Shown here piece after piece: positions 1 through 8,509 of a DNA stretch of 44,403 bases. The notes beneath the pieces were generated by a model that saw only the letters and a program-made list of their open reading frames with translations, had not been told where the DNA came from and ran no database searches. Position numbers and translations under genes: made by a program. Origin of the DNA: Paludibacteraceae bacterium (lineage in GTDB: Bacteria > Bacteroidota > Bacteroidia > Bacteroidales > Paludibacteraceae); NCBI GenBank assembly GCA_017464475.1, contig JAFTZQ010000025.1:1-44403 (forward strand), written 5' to 3'. How positions within the stretch are numbered: the first letter of the stretch is position 1; every line of letters starts with the position of its first letter.

Positions 1-3
1 AGC

Positions 4-11
4 TATCTTTG
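4..11 (+). promoter_or_regulatory. Promoter -7 element for first phage gene
   Basis: TATCTTTG followed by GCACC matches the Bacteroidota -7 consensus TAnnTTTG. It lies 26 nt before the start codon at 38. The -33 element would lie outside the window. Confidence 0.6.
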
Positions 12-37
12 CACCAAAATTGAAAATCCTATAGTTT

Positions 38-637
38 ATGTCACAGCAAAACCTCACAGCACTCATTACGAATTTGCGCTCCCAAACGGAAGCCAATTCC
101 ATCACGCCGGAAATCCTCGGCAATGTCCTTCAGCAGATGGTCAATGAAATAGGGGAAGTGGAAGCCGCCCAAACGGCAGCACGCGAAGGCGAGTTCCTGT
201 TTGCCTCGCTGCAAGGGGTACGTGTACCCGGCGCAACCGAAACGGAACTCTATATCAATGCTTCCAAAGTCGATTACAACACGCTTCGCGCCCTTATAAC
301 CATAGGCACATCTGACGGTGTGCCAATAGTGCGCGCCTTGCGTGATTGCGTCGTCCAAATCACGGGACAGGTGAACCTCCAACCGGCAGGTTCTTACACG
401 TCCGACCGTGTCCTGCGGTGGTTCAAACTCGATGGGGAGGGCGAACGCTATGCCGATTGCGTAATGGCTACGCACTTCACCGGCACAACGCAGATCTTCA
501 ACGTGCCCATAAATTACTCCTGCTATATGTCTGCAGGAGAAGTGCTGCACCTCACCGCTTTTGCTTCGGGCAGCAACGAGTCCATTGTTTCCGAAAACTC
601 GCGCATCAATATCCACGCTTATCTCAAATCCTCATAG
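38..637 (+). CDS. Phage protein of unknown function, possibly structural
   Basis: A 199-residue soluble protein without signal peptide or membrane segment. I do not recognise a named family. The N-terminal 45 residues look helical (LTALITNLRSQTEANSITPE), and the remainder is rich in Thr, Val and Asn with probable beta strands, a style common among small phage tail or appendage proteins. It lies directly upstream of the lysis genes, with 2 nt to the next start codon, and has its own promoter at 4-11. Function is not assigned; a structural or adsorption role is only a guess from position and composition. Confidence 0.6.
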   Translation: MSQQNLTALITNLRSQTEANSITPEILGNVLQQMVNEIGEVEAAQTAAREGEFLFASLQGVRVPGATETELYINASKVDYNTLRALITIGTSDGVPIVRALRDCVVQITGQVNLQPAGSYTSDRVLRWFKLDGEGERYADCVMATHFTGTTQIFNVPINYSCYMSAGEVLHLTAFASGSNESIVSENSRINIHAYLKSS

Positions 638-639
638 TT

Positions 640-882
640 ATGACAAAGTCCACCAAAACCAAAGAGGAGCGTCGTCTTACGCTCCAGTTAATCCTCGCCG
701 TGAGTATGGCCATCTTCGGGTGCATACTCATCATAGTCGCCTTCGTCGTGCCGCCCACAGGCGAAATTCACCCCTCGGTACTCACCGCCTTTGGCGAAAT
801 CCTCACCTTTGCCGGTGCAGTACTTGGAATAGATTACAATTACAAATTCAAAATCCACAGCAAAGATGAGAAAGATCAATGA
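640..882 (+). CDS. Holin-like small membrane protein
   Basis: 80 residues with a charged N-terminus (KTKEERR), a strong transmembrane segment at about 15-37, a second moderately hydrophobic segment at about 45-63, and a charged Lys/Asp-rich C-terminus. Size, two membrane segments and the position immediately before an endolysin gene fit a holin, which would open the inner membrane at the end of infection. The ATG at 640 follows the upstream stop by 2 nt, and the 3' end overlaps the endolysin start by 17 nt. No holin family can be named from sequence alone; it could be another small phage membrane protein. Confidence 0.6.
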   Translation: MTKSTKTKEERRLTLQLILAVSMAIFGCILIIVAFVVPPTGEIHPSVLTAFGEILTFAGAVLGIDYNYKFKIHSKDEKDQ

Positions 883-1273
883 AATCATTGTGCATTGCAC
901 AGCCACGTTTCCCGAGCAGGTGGTCACCGTGGCGGACATCAACCGCTGGCATCGCCAACGCGGTTTCAATGAAATCGGTTATCATTTCCTTGTGAATCAG
1001 CAGGGGCAGGTCGCCGCAGGGCGAGCCATAGAAAAGGCAGGTGCTCATTGTCAAGGGCACAACGCCAATTCCATAGGTGTGTGCTATGTCGGCGGCCTCG
1101 ACCTGAACGGCAAGCCTGCCGACACCCGGACAGATGAGCAGAAAACCGCCCTGCGCGAACTTCTGCGCTCTCTCAAAGAACAGTTCCCCAATGCCACAAT
1201 TCACGGACACAATGAATTTGCGGCAAAGGCATGTCCTTGTTTTGATGCCACATCTGAATACGCGTCGCTATGA
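866..1273 (+). CDS. Phage endolysin, N-acetylmuramoyl-L-alanine amidase
   Basis: 135 residues, a single Amidase_2 (T7 lysozyme-like) domain that cuts the bond between muramic acid and the stem peptide of peptidoglycan. The zinc ligands fit His10 (IIVHCTAT), His115 (IHGHNE) and Cys123 (AKACP), with Tyr39 and Lys121 in the places of the T7 catalytic Tyr and Lys; the 8-residue spacing between the last His and Cys matches T7 lysozyme. There is no signal peptide, so release would need the holin encoded upstream. It overlaps the holin-like gene by 17 nt and the next gene by 4 nt (ATGA), which points to translational coupling. Confidence 0.88.
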   Translation: MRKINEIIVHCTATFPEQVVTVADINRWHRQRGFNEIGYHFLVNQQGQVAAGRAIEKAGAHCQGHNANSIGVCYVGGLDLNGKPADTRTDEQKTALRELLRSLKEQFPNATIHGHNEFAAKACPCFDATSEYASL

Positions 1274-1830
1274 AAACTGTCTGCAGAACCTATCGCGCTT
1301 TTGTGCTTCTTGGCGCAATAGTACTTTGTGCCTGCCACACAACCCGGCACACGGTGACAGAAGCAACGGTGCAGCAGGATACACAGTCTTCGCACCAGGA
1401 ACATACCACAACGCACCGCTTGGATAGTCTTATATCCACGCTCTCCGCTTCTGCGGATAGTATAACGATTGAACTGTATGATAATGCGCCTGCTCCGGTC
1501 GCTGACTCGCTCAATGCCAAAGATACGAAGGCACAGGCTTTGCCGCCGACGGCAAGGCCTGCACCCAAAAGCCGCATTACCATACATGCGCCGCGAATTA
1601 ACAAGGAAGAAAGGCATGGCTCTGATGTGCTTCAGCAGACCAACGTGGCCGACAGCACACGGAGCAATACCCAGTCCCATACATCCACCGATGACTCTAA
1701 AGAGGTCATTGGTGGAGCTGAACCTCCCGACCTCACGGCGGTGTTCATTGTATTGGGATTGGGTATTACGCTCCTCTTGATAGGTGCTGTTTTCGGCTAC
1801 TTATGGCTGCATAAGAAGCATATCATATAG
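1270..1830 (+). CDS. Lipoprotein with C-terminal membrane anchor, candidate unimolecular spanin
   Basis: 186 residues. The N-terminus is a lipoprotein signal peptide with lipobox LCAC and acylation site Cys22. The middle (about 25-150) is hydrophilic, Thr/Ser/Gln-rich and without clear fold. The C-terminus has one strong transmembrane segment (about 154-178) followed by a basic tail (LHKKH). An outer-membrane lipid anchor plus an inner-membrane helix in one protein is the defining layout of u-spanins such as T1 gp11, which disrupt or fuse the envelope in the last lysis step. Its position directly after the endolysin, overlapping by 4 nt, supports this. It could instead be an unrelated phage lipoprotein. 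Confidence 0.65.
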   Translation: MKTVCRTYRAFVLLGAIVLCACHTTRHTVTEATVQQDTQSSHQEHTTTHRLDSLISTLSASADSITIELYDNAPAPVADSLNAKDTKAQALPPTARPAPKSRITIHAPRINKEERHGSDVLQQTNVADSTRSNTQSHTSTDDSKEVIGGAEPPDLTAVFIVLGLGITLLLIGAVFGYLWLHKKHII

Positions 1831-1952
1831 CCATACCTTAAAACAAGGCTCGCACGCATGTGTATAGGTGCAAGCACTTATGCACGTGCGTATTGCTCAC
1901 TACCGCCCGTCTCGGCTTTGCCGCAGGTGGGCGGTTCTCTATGTGCCGTAGC

Positions 1953-2352
1953 AGACCCTTTGGCTCGTGGGCGCAAAGGGAGACTTGCAAAGGGGGCGCG
2001 TCCGTAGGTGACTTTTAGGTGTCCGCGCGTCATGCAGACCTTTTGGGTTCGACCCACAAGGCAGACCCTTGCGGTCAGCAGAGCAGTAGCAGACTTTTCA
2101 TGTATGGGCGCAATATCGACCATTCAAGGCAGACTTCGCGCGTAGTCTCGTAGGCGCATTATGCGCGCGTGAGACTATAGGACTTTGATAATAGAGAGAC
2201 TTTCGGTCATCGTGCGCAGAGTGAGACCATAGACGGCAGACCTCAATATGCAGACTTGCGAGGTATGCGCGGCAATAGGAGACTTTGCCCCCTTTGATTA
2301 TAGCAGACTTTTGAGGTCGGCATTTTGAAATCGGTGGCAGGTGGCAGACTTG
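1953..2352 (+). repeat. Array of 14 AGAC(T/C)(T/C)T-headed units in a gene-free stretch
   Basis: Copies of AGACTT, AGACCTT or close variants start at 1953, 1981, 2009 (TGAC), 2036, 2063, 2091, 2131, 2172, 2197, 2224, 2252, 2280, 2305 and 2346. Spacings are 25-28 nt nine or ten times and 40-41 nt three times. Most copies are preceded by GC or GG. The sequence between heads differs from unit to unit; some units hold hairpins, such as the one at 2040-2062 and the CCCTTTG/CAAAGGG pair at 1956-1980. The unequal spacing breaks any reading frame. The gap 1831-2660 holds no gene I can support. No known repeat class fits. Confidence 0.75.
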
Positions 2353-2438
2353 GGCACGCCCCGACTGCATATTCCGCTCCCGACTGCCGAGCGCGAAATG
2401 CGCATAAGCGCAGGGCGGTTGGGGGGGCTTCCGACAGA

Positions 2439-2471
2439 ATAAGGGGGCAAAAATTCATTTTGCCCCCTTAT
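2439..2471. terminator. Perfect 14-bp inverted repeat, terminator-like hairpin
   Basis: Arms ATAAGGGGGCAAAA and TTTTGCCCCCTTAT enclose the loop ATTCA. The stem is G/C-rich and perfect, and it lies between the repeat array and the tape measure gene. It lacks a long T run after the stem, so it could be a terminator, an RNA processing site or a protein-binding palindrome. Confidence 0.55.
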
Positions 2472-2635
2472 AAACCCCTGTAAATAAAGCATTTGCAACG
2501 CTTTGAAAATTTTTAGAGCAGACAAACGGAGATTTCTGGAGTAAATCAGCACCAAAATCAGCCGCTCCGTCCGTGTAAAATCAGGCTTCGCCGCCACTTT
2601 CCGGGCGTGTCTTTTCTAATAGAGGGAAAAGGCTG

Positions 2636-2643
2636 TATTTTTG
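2636..2643 (+). promoter_or_regulatory. Promoter -7 element for tape measure gene
   Basis: TATTTTTG followed by CGC matches TAnnTTTG. It lies 17 nt before the ATG at 2661, giving a leader of about 10 nt. This argues that translation starts at 2661 rather than at the in-frame ATG at 2607, which lies upstream of the promoter. The -33 element is weak. Confidence 0.55.
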
Positions 2644-2660
2644 CGCAAAATTTACAAATC

Positions 2661-5600
2661 ATGTCTGACTATTCAACCAACGCGTCCGTCAATCTTCAGA
2701 TAAACGGACAACAAGCACAAGAGACGCTTGCCAACCTCAAAAAGGCAGCACTCAATCTGACCGAGCAGATTGCCAAAGCGGCTGCTGCCGGTGATAAGGT
2801 CACACTCAAAAAACTCCGCAAAGAGTTTTCCGATGTGAAGCGGCAAATCAAGGAAATGGAGTCCACCACTATGCAGGTGGAGTCCGTCCTTAAACGGCTC
2901 GACCATGCTTCGCCGCGTGATTTGCAGCGGACGCTTGCCACTTTGAACAAGCAGCTGGAGTACATGGAAAGAGGGTCGGAAGCATGGAATGCGCACACGC
3001 GGAAGATAAGAGCGGTCAAGGACGAGATTGCCAAGGTCAACGGGGAACTGGCGAAGTCGCAAACGCTGATTGAACGCTTCAACGCGATGTGGCAGACGTG
3101 GCAGACTGTCGCCGCAAGCGGCGTCCTCGGTCTGACCGGTGCAGTCATGGCAGGCAAGAAAGCCGTGCAGATGTATGCCGAGATGGAGCAGGAAATGGCG
3201 TCGGTGCGCAAGTACACCGGCATGACCGCCGAGCAAGTCGAACATCTTAACGAAGCGTTTAAGAAGATCGACACACGTTCATCGCGCGAAGAACTCAATC
3301 GCCTTGCCCAAGAAGCAGGCCGCCTCGGCAAAACTTCCGAGGAGGACGTTCTTGGTTTCGTTAAAGCGGCAGACCAAATCAATGTGGCGTTGGATGAGCT
3401 CGGAGAGGGGGCGACATTGCAACTTTCCAAGCTTACGTCCATATTTGGGGATGAAGAACGGCTTGGCACGGAACGGTCGCTCCTCGCTGTTGGTTCCGTC
3501 ATAAACGAGTTATCCCAGAACTGCACGGCAGGAGCTTCATATCTGGCACAATTCGGTCAACGACTTGCAGGCGTTGGCGCTCAAGCAGGCATGACCGTTC
3601 CGCAGGTCATGGCATTTGGCGCTGTTCTTGATTCCCAAGGACAGAAAGTTGAAATGTCAGCCACGGCTCTCTCCAAACTTATCATGAATCTTTTCAAGAA
3701 CACCGAGAAGATTGCCAACGCAACTGGTATGGACCTTGAAAAGTTTAACGCCGCCCTCAAAAGTTCTACGAACGAGGGTCTATTGATGTTGCTCAACCGC
3801 TTAAACGAGTTGGGCGATATGTCCGTCCTTGCCCCGGTCTTTGCAGACATGGGCGAGAACGGCGCTCGCGCTTCGGCGGTCATTTCGGCACTTGCCGGAA
3901 ACATCGACATGCTCATTTGGGAACAGGAAGAAGCCGCAAAAGCCTTTGAGGAAGGCACCTCAGTCACAAAGGAGTTTGAGGTGCAGAACAATACGGTGCA
4001 AGCCGGATTGGACAAAGCACGCAAAGGCTTTCAGGAAATGGCAATAGCACTTGGTCAAGAGCTAATGCCTGTAATGCGGCACTTCATATCGTCCACGTCT
4101 GCCACAATGCGTTTGATGCTTAAACTGGTGCAGTTTATCAAGGAACACAAGGCGGCAATTGCTTCCATTACTGCAGCAGTTGCCGCATATACTATTGCCG
4201 TCAATCTCGCCTTGATAAAGGAGAAACTCCATGCAGCACTCATTGCCGTCAAGACGGCTGCGCTGCATGTGCATAAAGTGGCTGTTCTCGCGGCTTCGGT
4301 GGCATATAACAAAATGACCGGCAACGTCGTCCGGGCAAACGCAGCTATGAAACTGCTTAACGCCACAATGATGTCTAATCCTTGGGGCTTGCTCGCTGCC
4401 GCCGTTGTCGGGGCTGGTGTGGCATTGTATGCTTTCATCAAGCGGCAGAAGGAAGCAAACAAGGAGCAGAACAATCTCACAGAGGCACAGAAGCGGCAAA
4501 TGCGCGTGCAGCAGCAGATAAACGAGCACAACAAAGCCATTGATGAGGAGTATGCCAAACAAGCCGGAACAGTCCAAAGTCTGACTAAGATTGTCAATAA
4601 CGACAACCTCTCTTTGGAGAAACGCCGTGAAGTCCTCAAACGCTTGCAGGAGATTGTCCCGGATTATCATGCTTCGCTTACGGATGAGGGCAAATTGATC
4701 AATGACAACAAGGACGCGCTCGACAAGTACCTTGTTTCGCTCAAGCAGTCCATCCGCATGAAGATGAACCAAGAGAAATTGGAGGATATTGCAACAAAAC
4801 AAATCCCTCTTGAAGATGAGATGAAGCGGCTTCAAGCGCAGGTTGATGAATGGGAGGAAGCAAACCGCATCTATAAAGAAATGCTGCAAACCGGTGAGGG
4901 CTATAAGAGCGAAGAAAATGTGAAGAAAGCCATTCGGGAAAACAACCACATGATCAGCCAATATACCCACCATATACGCTCGCTCAAAAAGGAGTGGCAG
5001 GAGTTGGAGGATGTGGCAAACGGCATCAGTCTTGACATGCCCGAACCTACGGGCAGCCCCAAACCCAATGCAGCGGCTCCTCCTGCCGGTGGAGATGATA
5101 AGAAGGGCAAAACAAACAAATTCCAAGCAGAGGATGATTGGAAGGAGCGTGAGCAAGCCCTCAATCGCATTGCGTACGCCAAGGGTGAAGCCGATTACGA
5201 CGCATACACCAAGCGTATGCTCGAAATCGAAGTCCAGTATAACAAGAAGAAACTTGCTCACACCGACCTTGCAGGGAATGAGCAGGTCACCATCGAGGCG
5301 GCGTACTATGAGGCTTTGAAAAAGCAGAAGAACAATGCCATTGAGGGAACAGTACAGCAAGAGGAAGCCGCTTACAAAGAGATCATGGCTGTCCTTCAGC
5401 AAAGGTATATGGACGGGGAACTATCGGCTCGGCAGTATCAAAACGCCATAGAACTTGCAGAACTGGAACACTTGCGCAAGGTTGCCGGTCTCTATGAAGA
5501 AGGGTCAAAAGAGCGTTTGAAAGCCGAGAAGAACTATCATGATACTTCCCTCAAGTACCAACAGAAACATTTGCAGGAGGACAAACGCCTGCAAGAGAAG

Positions 5601-6710
5601 TTCAGACAGGAGTTATTCACCAAGGCATACCAAACCACAGACACCGAAAGCTATGAGCGCGACCTTCACGCGCTGGAACTTGTGCAGGCGCAAATGCTCA
5701 AAGCAGTCGGTGACAACGCCAAGGACAGGCTCAAATTAGAGCGTGCCTTCCAAGAAGCGAAATACCGTCTCGGTCGCAAGTACAATGTCAAGAACGCCAA
5801 GGAGATGAAGAAATCCTACCGGTCGGCAATAGACGACATCGCCGATTGGCTCAAGTCTGACGGAGGTCAGGCTTTCACCGGTGCGCTCGAAACCATTTTG
5901 AGCGGTATGTCGTCTATCTTCTCGGGCATCTCCGATATGATACAGGCTGAACTTGACATTGAAACGGCCAAAATTCAATCGTCATACGACGCACAGATTT
6001 CAGCCGCAGAGGGCAATAAGTACCAAGAAGTACAGTTAGAGCAGCAAAAGCAAAAGGAGATGTCAAAGGCTAAAGCCGAAGCAAACAAGAAGATGTTTGC
6101 CATGCAGGTCATCCAAGCCGTTGCGCAGACTGCCATGTCTGCCATTTCTGCTTACTCCTCGGCTGCTGCAATCCCGGTTGTCGGTTTTATCCTGGCACCT
6201 ATTGCTGCTGCAATGGCCGTTGCTGCCGGAGCAATACAGATTGCATCCATTAAAAAGCAGCAACAAGCGTCTGAATCACAGGGCTATGCCGAAGGTGGAT
6301 TTACTCCTGCCGGACCGAAATACAAGGAAGTTGGCGTAGTCCATGCCGGTGAGTGGGTCGCTTCACAGCAACTGCTTGCAAACCCGCAAGCGAGGGCGAT
6401 GGTGAACACGCTCGACTATGCGCAGCGCACAAACCAAATGGGAGTGCTTTCTGCAGCTGATGTTTCGCGACAAATAACAGCACCAACGGTCGTTGCACAA
6501 GCCTCGCAAGACGGTCGGCTTGAGCGGTCGCTTGCAGCTACTGCGTCGGCCATAGCAGCATATAGTTCTACTATGGACGACCTCTCCAAGCGTCTCAACG
6601 AACCTTTTGTAACGGTGAATACTGTCACCGGCGATAAAGGCATTATGAAGGCACAGGAAGAGTATGATCAACTTATGAAGAATAAAACCCCTAAATCACG
6701 TAGGCAATGA
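2661..6710 (+). CDS. Phage tail tape measure protein
   Basis: 1349 residues from the ATG at 2661. The N-terminal 150 residues are coiled-coil-like (LKKAALNLTEQIAKAAAAGDK and after). A TP901-type tape measure core follows at about 160-420 (MEQEMASVRKYTGMTAEQVE). Hydrophobic stretches lie near 500-560 and 575-600 (NPWGLLAAAVVGAGVALYAF), then long charged coiled coils, and near 1150-1190 an Ala/Ile-rich membrane-like segment before a conserved-looking EGGFTPAGP tail. Tape measure proteins set tail length; at roughly 0.15 nm per residue this would mean a tail near 200 nm (inference). It overlaps the next gene by 4 nt (ATGA). Confidence 0.93.
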   Translation: MSDYSTNASVNLQINGQQAQETLANLKKAALNLTEQIAKAAAAGDKVTLKKLRKEFSDVKRQIKEMESTTMQVESVLKRLDHASPRDLQRTLATLNKQLEYMERGSEAWNAHTRKIRAVKDEIAKVNGELAKSQTLIERFNAMWQTWQTVAASGVLGLTGAVMAGKKAVQMYAEMEQEMASVRKYTGMTAEQVEHLNEAFKKIDTRSSREELNRLAQEAGRLGKTSEEDVLGFVKAADQINVALDELGEGATLQLSKLTSIFGDEERLGTERSLLAVGSVINELSQNCTAGASYLAQFGQRLAGVGAQAGMTVPQVMAFGAVLDSQGQKVEMSATALSKLIMNLFKNTEKIANATGMDLEKFNAALKSSTNEGLLMLLNRLNELGDMSVLAPVFADMGENGARASAVISALAGNIDMLIWEQEEAAKAFEEGTSVTKEFEVQNNTVQAGLDKARKGFQEMAIALGQELMPVMRHFISSTSATMRLMLKLVQFIKEHKAAIASITAAVAAYTIAVNLALIKEKLHAALIAVKTAALHVHKVAVLAASVAYNKMTGNVVRANAAMKLLNATMMSNPWGLLAAAVVGAGVALYAFIKRQKEANKEQNNLTEAQKRQMRVQQQINEHNKAIDEEYAKQAGTVQSLTKIVNNDNLSLEKRREVLKRLQEIVPDYHASLTDEGKLINDNKDALDKYLVSLKQSIRMKMNQEKLEDIATKQIPLEDEMKRLQAQVDEWEEANRIYKEMLQTGEGYKSEENVKKAIRENNHMISQYTHHIRSLKKEWQELEDVANGISLDMPEPTGSPKPNAAAPPAGGDDKKGKTNKFQAEDDWKEREQALNRIAYAKGEADYDAYTKRMLEIEVQYNKKKLAHTDLAGNEQVTIEAAYYEALKKQKNNAIEGTVQQEEAAYKEIMAVLQQRYMDGELSARQYQNAIELAELEHLRKVAGLYEEGSKERLKAEKNYHDTSLKYQQKHLQEDKRLQEKFRQELFTKAYQTTDTESYERDLHALELVQAQMLKAVGDNAKDRLKLERAFQEAKYRLGRKYNVKNAKEMKKSYRSAIDDIADWLKSDGGQAFTGALETILSGMSSIFSGISDMIQAELDIETAKIQSSYDAQISAAEGNKYQEVQLEQQKQKEMSKAKAEANKKMFAMQVIQAVAQTAMSAISAYSSAAAIPVVGFILAPIAAAMAVAAGAIQIASIKKQQQASESQGYAEGGFTPAGPKYKEVGVVHAGEWVASQQLLANPQARAMVNTLDYAQRTNQMGVLSAADVSRQITAPTVVAQASQDGRLERSLAATASAIAAYSSTMDDLSKRLNEPFVTVNTVTGDKGIMKAQEEYDQLMKNKTPKSRRQ

Positions 6711-8503
6711 TAATTCTTATAAACGGCATGGTGGCTGCCTTAAAGGAGAAATCCACCTTTGAATTTATCTCGGAGAACCGCTATTTTTCCGGTGCTGACA
6801 GTTACTCTTTAGCCATAACTTTTCCGCTCAAAGACTGCCCGCAAAATGTAGCTATTTTCGGGCATATTACTCGGAAGGACGTGGAAAAGGGAACGCTTCT
6901 CTTCGAGTGTGAATTGCGCGACAAATCCTTCTATAAGAAGGGTTCGATTACCGTCACAGAATTGGACGATGTGCAGGTCAGAACTCAATTCCTCGAAGGG
7001 CGTTCCGTAACTAATTTCGTGTCCTCGTTTGATGATGTTTATATCAATGAATTGGAGTTGGGTTATCCGGATACGACGCCCGCGAATAACCCTGTTAACA
7101 CCGTTAATCGACGGAGCGATTACGTTGCTTTGCCTTGGGTCAATAACTCCAGCGGCAACATCCAAAACAAGATGAACTTGTCTGCAAACGGAGCATCTTG
7201 GAACTGTAATAAATTGTCGTTCCAACCTTATATGATTTACCTTGTAAAACGTATGTGTGATGTGCTCGGTTTTACGTACGATTTTACGGCATGGGAGAAT
7301 AGCAATTATCGCTATTTATTGGTGTGCAACACCTTGCCTGCGGCTTGGAATATAGCCAATTTTGCACGTGCATTGCCCCATTGGACAATGACTGATTTCT
7401 TGGAGGAATTGGAGCTGCTGATGAACTGTGAATTTGATATTGACCGCTTGCAGCGGAAAGTTACATTCCGGTTCAGCCGTCATGTGATAGAGAGTTGTGG
7501 TGTGACACAACTCCAACATGTTTTGAATGATTACGAGATGGTAACGCAGGATGCCGGAGATTGTAAGTATAAAGGTTGTGTCAACCTCAAATATGCCGAC
7601 AGCAGCCATCGTATGTGGAAATACTACCACAATCCGGAGTTTATTCGTTTTTGGAGGAATAGTGGTGGCTCATTGTATGAAGAATGTGAGACGGCAGCGG
7701 AGCTGTCTCAAAAGGGCATAAGTAGGAACTATAAAGTACGTGATAGTACAGACGTTTTCGTTGGGTCTATAAGCCGCCTTTGGTACTGCCGCGACATTAA
7801 CCGGTACGTTATAGGTCGTGTGACCAATACGGAGAAGTTATATGACACTTCGGTTGGTGATGAGCCTTCTGCTGTGTTTAGATACTACGTTGCGCCTCAG
7901 ATAGTGAACTCCTTTGAGCCTCGTATCGTAAGTGAGGAAGGAGAGACAAAGGAACTGAAGATTGTGCCGGCATGGTTAGATGATACAGGACCATTGCAGG
8001 GGCAGGTCATTTTCATGGAAATGCCGGATCTGAAGAACGAGAAATCAAGTCAGCCGTATAATGGCTATTCTGATTGGGTGGAAGCTATGGCGCACCTCGC
8101 TCCGGAAACCGACTATTGCATAAAGGGAATGGACTTCGCTTCGGAAGATGAGGAATTCCTTGATAAGATATACGTGGGATTTTGGTCAGGAGAGAGCATT
8201 TATAGCATGTATAAGCATCCGCATATAGATGTTGTGACGTTCTATCCGGACTGGTCGTGTACGCAGGGCGGATGGTCGCTTTCGCTCGTTTCCAATACAT
8301 TCAACGACTATCAGGAGCCGGACAAGATAGACCCTACCAAGAAATACATCTTCAAGTTTTTAGCGGACGATATTCCCAATGTGCGCTCCGTATTCATTAT
8401 CTTCGGTAAGAGATACGTGTGCGAGAAGATAACGGCCACTTTCACCGAGAACGGGATGTCCCAACTGCTGAAGGGGGTATTTTACCCCGTCCTCGATGAA
8501 TGA
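6707..8503 (+). CDS. Phage tail protein, probable distal tail or hub component
   Basis: 598 residues, soluble, directly after the tape measure gene with a 4-nt overlap, the place where tailed phages encode distal tail and hub/baseplate proteins. The N-terminus reads as beta-rich (IILINGMVAALKEKSTFEF, then FISENRYFSGADSYSLAITF), and aromatic residues are frequent throughout. I recognise no enzymatic motif. The role rests on gene order and overall style; it might carry adhesion functions too. It ends 6 nt before the convergent integrase; a 13-bp palindrome (AATGACAGTCATT, 8499-8511) spans the junction of the two stop codons. Confidence 0.72.
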   Translation: MIILINGMVAALKEKSTFEFISENRYFSGADSYSLAITFPLKDCPQNVAIFGHITRKDVEKGTLLFECELRDKSFYKKGSITVTELDDVQVRTQFLEGRSVTNFVSSFDDVYINELELGYPDTTPANNPVNTVNRRSDYVALPWVNNSSGNIQNKMNLSANGASWNCNKLSFQPYMIYLVKRMCDVLGFTYDFTAWENSNYRYLLVCNTLPAAWNIANFARALPHWTMTDFLEELELLMNCEFDIDRLQRKVTFRFSRHVIESCGVTQLQHVLNDYEMVTQDAGDCKYKGCVNLKYADSSHRMWKYYHNPEFIRFWRNSGGSLYEECETAAELSQKGISRNYKVRDSTDVFVGSISRLWYCRDINRYVIGRVTNTEKLYDTSVGDEPSAVFRYYVAPQIVNSFEPRIVSEEGETKELKIVPAWLDDTGPLQGQVIFMEMPDLKNEKSSQPYNGYSDWVEAMAHLAPETDYCIKGMDFASEDEEFLDKIYVGFWSGESIYSMYKHPHIDVVTFYPDWSCTQGGWSLSLVSNTFNDYQEPDKIDPTKKYIFKFLADDIPNVRSVFIIFGKRYVCEKITATFTENGMSQLLKGVFYPVLDE

Positions 8504-8509
8504 CAGTCA

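Noticed and set aside
1953-2352. CRISPR array
   Set aside because: Heads are only 7-8 nt, spacing varies and no cas gene is near.
1878-2597. Minus-strand open frames across the AGAC array
   Set aside because: Several overlapping open frames of 70-99 codons exist, but the repeat spacing shifts frame, composition is not protein-like and no start signal is present.
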